Shown here: one piece after another, positions 24,677-26,460 of the stretch
Layout of the letters: each line of letters starts with the position of its first letter
How positions within the stretch are numbered: position 1 is the first letter of the stretch
Notes under the pieces: generated by a model
Databases searched by the model: none
Seen by the model: only the letters and a program-made list of their open reading frames with translations
Told to the model about the DNA's origin: nothing
Translations under genes and position numbers: made by a program
Source of the DNA: an uncultured Muribaculaceae bacterium
GTDB taxonomy: Bacteria; Bacteroidota; Bacteroidia; Bacteroidales; Muribaculaceae
Assembly (NCBI GenBank): GCA_934636465.1
Contig: CAKUAR010000026.1
Location: 1-26,460, forward strand
Length of the DNA stretch: 26,460 bases
Reading direction: 5' to 3'

Positions 24677-26038
24677 TTACACCTTTGGCACGCTGGAGAG
24701 GTAGTTCTCAATTTCGGCATCGCTCAGCGAGTAGTTTAGCAGGTCGCCGTTGATGTAGCTGTTGTATGACGGCATATCAATTAGGCCGTGGCCAGAAAGA
24801 CAGAACAAAATCACGGTGGGTTTGCCTTCGAGTTTTGCTTTCTTGGCTTCGCGTATGGTGGCGGCTATGGCATGGTTACTCTCCGGGGCAGGAATTATGC
24901 CCTCGGTGCGCGCAAACAGCATGCCGGCTGCAAATGTTTCGAGCTGCGGAATGTCAACACCGTGCATATAGCCGTCTTTGATGAGCTGTGATATTATCAT
25001 TCCGGCTCCGTGATAGCGCAAACCTCCGGCGTGAATGTTGGCCGGCTTGAAGTCGTGGCCGAGCGTGAACATGGGCAGTAGAGGAGTGTAGCCGGCTTCA
25101 TCGCCGAAATCATATTCAAACTTGCCGCGTGTGAGTTTCGGGCAACTGTCGGGCTCGGCGGCTATGAATTCTGTGTCGGCATGCGAGCCGTTGAACTTGT
25201 GGCGCATAAACGGGAATGCAATTCCGCCAAAGTTGGAGCCTCCGCCAAAGCATGCAATCACCTTGTCGGGGTATTCTCCTGCCATTTCCATTTGCTTCTC
25301 GGCTTCAAGTCCGATGATTGACTGGTGCAGAGCCACATGATTGAGCACAGAACCAAGTGTGTATTTGCAGCCGGGAGTGGTGGTGGCAAGCTCTATTGCC
25401 TCGCTGATGGCTGTGCCGAGAGAACCTGGGTGGTTGGGGTCGGCAGTGATGATGTTTTTGCCGGCTCTGGTTGACATCGACGGAGAGCCTTCAACGGTGG
25501 CGCCAAACGTGCGCATTATGATGGAGCGGTAGGGCTTTTGCTGCATGGTGATTTTCACCTGATATACGGCGGCTTCAAGTCCGTAGAGCTTGGCTGCGTA
25601 AGACAGCGCCGCTCCCCACTGTCCAGCTCCGGTCTCGGTGGTCACGTTGGTGTCGCCCTCTTGCTTGCAGTAGTAGCATTGGGGAATTGCAGAGTTGACT
25701 TTATGCGAGCCAAGAGGATTGACCGACTCGTTTTTGAAATAGATGTGCGCCGGAGTGTCGAGAGCTTTCTCAAGGGCGTAAGCTCGCACGAGAGGGGTGG
25801 CGCGGTAGAACGTGTATTTGTCAAACACCTCGTCGGGTATATCTATGAAGCTGTGCTTCTGGTCAAGCTCTTGGCGCGAGCACTCGGCACTGAAAATGTG
25901 GGCGAGGTCGTCGGGCGTGAGCGGCTCGTGTGTGGCCGGGTTCAGCAGCGGCAGGGGCTTGTTGGGCATGTCGGCTTGAATATTGTACCATTGACGCGGA
26001 ATTTCATTTTCTTGTAATAAAAACTTTTTTTGTCTCAT
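24677..26038 (-). CDS. trpB2: TrpB2-type tryptophan synthase beta chain
   Basis: A 453-residue PLP-dependent enzyme. The PLP lysine is Lys113 in NPLGSHKVNSA, the catalytic Glu is in TTETGAGQWG, and the phosphate loop is CFGGGSNFGG. The length, N-terminal extension (RQWYNIQADMPNKPLPLLNP) and inserted segments match the TrpB2 subfamily (COG1350) rather than the ~400-residue TrpB that pairs with TrpA. TrpB2 condenses indole with serine and often works without an alpha subunit; related enzymes accept other substrates such as phosphoserine. The start is the ATG at 26038 (MRQKKFLLQEN); upstream in-frame codons would run into the terminator hairpin at 26088-26115. No other trp gene is in the window. 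Upstream lies a likely attenuator (see findings). Confidence 0.88.
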   Translation of the reverse strand: MRQKKFLLQENEIPRQWYNIQADMPNKPLPLLNPATHEPLTPDDLAHIFSAECSRQELDQKHSFIDIPDEVFDKYTFYRATPLVRAYALEKALDTPAHIYFKNESVNPLGSHKVNSAIPQCYYCKQEGDTNVTTETGAGQWGAALSYAAKLYGLEAAVYQVKITMQQKPYRSIIMRTFGATVEGSPSMSTRAGKNIITADPNHPGSLGTAISEAIELATTTPGCKYTLGSVLNHVALHQSIIGLEAEKQMEMAGEYPDKVIACFGGGSNFGGIAFPFMRHKFNGSHADTEFIAAEPDSCPKLTRGKFEYDFGDEAGYTPLLPMFTLGHDFKPANIHAGGLRYHGAGMIISQLIKDGYMHGVDIPQLETFAAGMLFARTEGIIPAPESNHAIAATIREAKKAKLEGKPTVILFCLSGHGLIDMPSYNSYINGDLLNYSLSDAEIENYLSSVPKV

Positions 26039-26081
26039 AGTTCTTTGAAAATTTATAGTGTTTTTTTTGTGAAAAAGCAAT

Positions 26082-26115
26082 AAAAAACCGGGCAACCCGA
26101 TTGGGGGTTGCCCGG
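26082..26115 (-). terminator. Leader terminator (attenuator) upstream of trpB2
   Basis: Perfect 11-bp GC-rich stem CCGGGCAACCC (26088-26098) with GGGTTGCCCGG (26105-26115), 6-base loop, followed on the minus strand by a T6 run (26087-26082). It lies 44 bases before the trpB2 ATG and after the short ORF at 26157-26285, so it must be bypassed for trpB2 to be expressed from the 26344 promoter. Confidence 0.75.
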
Positions 26116-26156
26116 CAATTAAATATTTTGTTGTTCAATAAATCTCAGTGAAAAAA

Positions 26157-26285
26157 TCATGCCTGCAAAATGCGCCACCCCCGACGGAACTCCTGCGAGC
26201 TACGCCAGACGCGGTTGGCTTCGAATTGGGCAGCACAGATAGCGTTGCCGCCGCGAGCCTGATATGTGGCCATGATTTCAATCAT
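26157..26285 (-). CDS. 42-residue leader ORF with two Trp codons, upstream of trpB2
   Basis: The ORF begins ATGATTGAAATCATG and ends at TGA (26159-26157). It encodes 42 residues, with Trp at 27 (codon 26207-26205) and 37 (26177-26175). The C-terminal part reads RVWRSSQEFRRGWRILQA. It is followed by the terminator at 26115-26088 and then trpB2. A start at Met5 is equally possible. The reading frame uses ordinary codons for this genome. It may be a regulatory leader peptide or a genuine small protein; I infer the former from position and Trp content. Confidence 0.6.
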   Translation of the reverse strand: MIEIMATYQARGGNAICAAQFEANRVWRSSQEFRRGWRILQA

Positions 26286-26343
26286 TTAATTTTAATCTTT
26301 TAAAAAGATGAACTTAAAAACAGCTTTTTTGAAATTGGTGATG

Positions 26344-26375
26344 CAAAAATAAAACGAATTTTTAATTTGACCAAA
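26344..26375 (-). promoter_or_regulatory. Promoter of the leader ORF/trpB2 unit
   Basis: On the minus strand: TTTG (26375-26372), 20 bases, TATTTTTG (26351-26344), exact consensus and spacing. The predicted start near 26337 leaves ~50 bases before the leader ATG. No comparable promoter is visible between the terminator and the trpB2 start; the nearest is TAAATTTT, lacking the final G. Bases 26376-26460 show no further feature. Confidence 0.65.
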
Positions 26376-26460
26376 TGTTTTGGTTGTAGAGTCAACAAGC
26401 AAGTGCAAAATTATTTCAAGAGTTTAAAGAATTCAACTAAAGGCGAAGAAAAATTCAGTT

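Overview
The window comes from a member of the Bacteroidota, most likely order Bacteroidales. Taxon is inference: a Muribaculaceae- or Prevotellaceae-like gut bacterium fits the mid-range GC and protein families, but no marker gene settles it. Several intergenic regions carry the Bacteroidota housekeeping promoter (TTTG, about 17-21 bases, TAnnTTTG). Two large secreted proteins end in C-termini that look like type IX secretion sorting domains. The families present (GLUG-repeat surface protein, GH109-type oxidoreductase fold, DUF1573, MeaB, free-standing TrpB2) are common in this group. There is no tRNA, rRNA, insertion sequence or CRISPR array.

Layout. Bases 2-925 hold the 3' part of a membrane-anchored AraC-type regulator. 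Bases 1074-1475 are an isolated minus-strand unit of unknown function with its own promoter and terminator. Bases 1708-8456 are a two-gene minus-strand operon: a secreted subtilase followed by a 1513-residue, three-module GLUG-repeat protein. Bases 8457-9553 contain no convincing protein gene but do contain a strong plus-strand promoter driving a structured, apparently non-coding transcript. Bases 9554-13716 are a minus-strand operon of a GH109-like exported protein and two tandem histidine acid phosphatases. Bases 13887-15599 encode a LemA-like protein and an unrecognised membrane protein. A plus-strand cluster (15949-20121) follows: two DUF1573 proteins, MeaB, a Nudix hydrolase and a secreted esterase. 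Minus-strand obg and pgeF (20170-22189) overlap through the DNA for Obg's poly-Asp tail. A zinc-ribbon membrane protein and a mannose-1-phosphate guanylyltransferase lie at 22770-24473. The window ends with a minus-strand trpB2 gene (24677-26038).

The most notable regulatory structure is upstream of trpB2. A consensus promoter is followed by a 42-codon ORF with two Trp codons, then a perfect terminator hairpin, then trpB2. A stretch over the second Trp codon can pair with the 5' arm of that terminator. This is the layout of classical tryptophan attenuation. The second notable element is the orphan RNA unit near 8831-9309, which has a palindrome sitting exactly between its promoter elements. 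Assignments rest on motif recognition from the sequence only; no database search was run.
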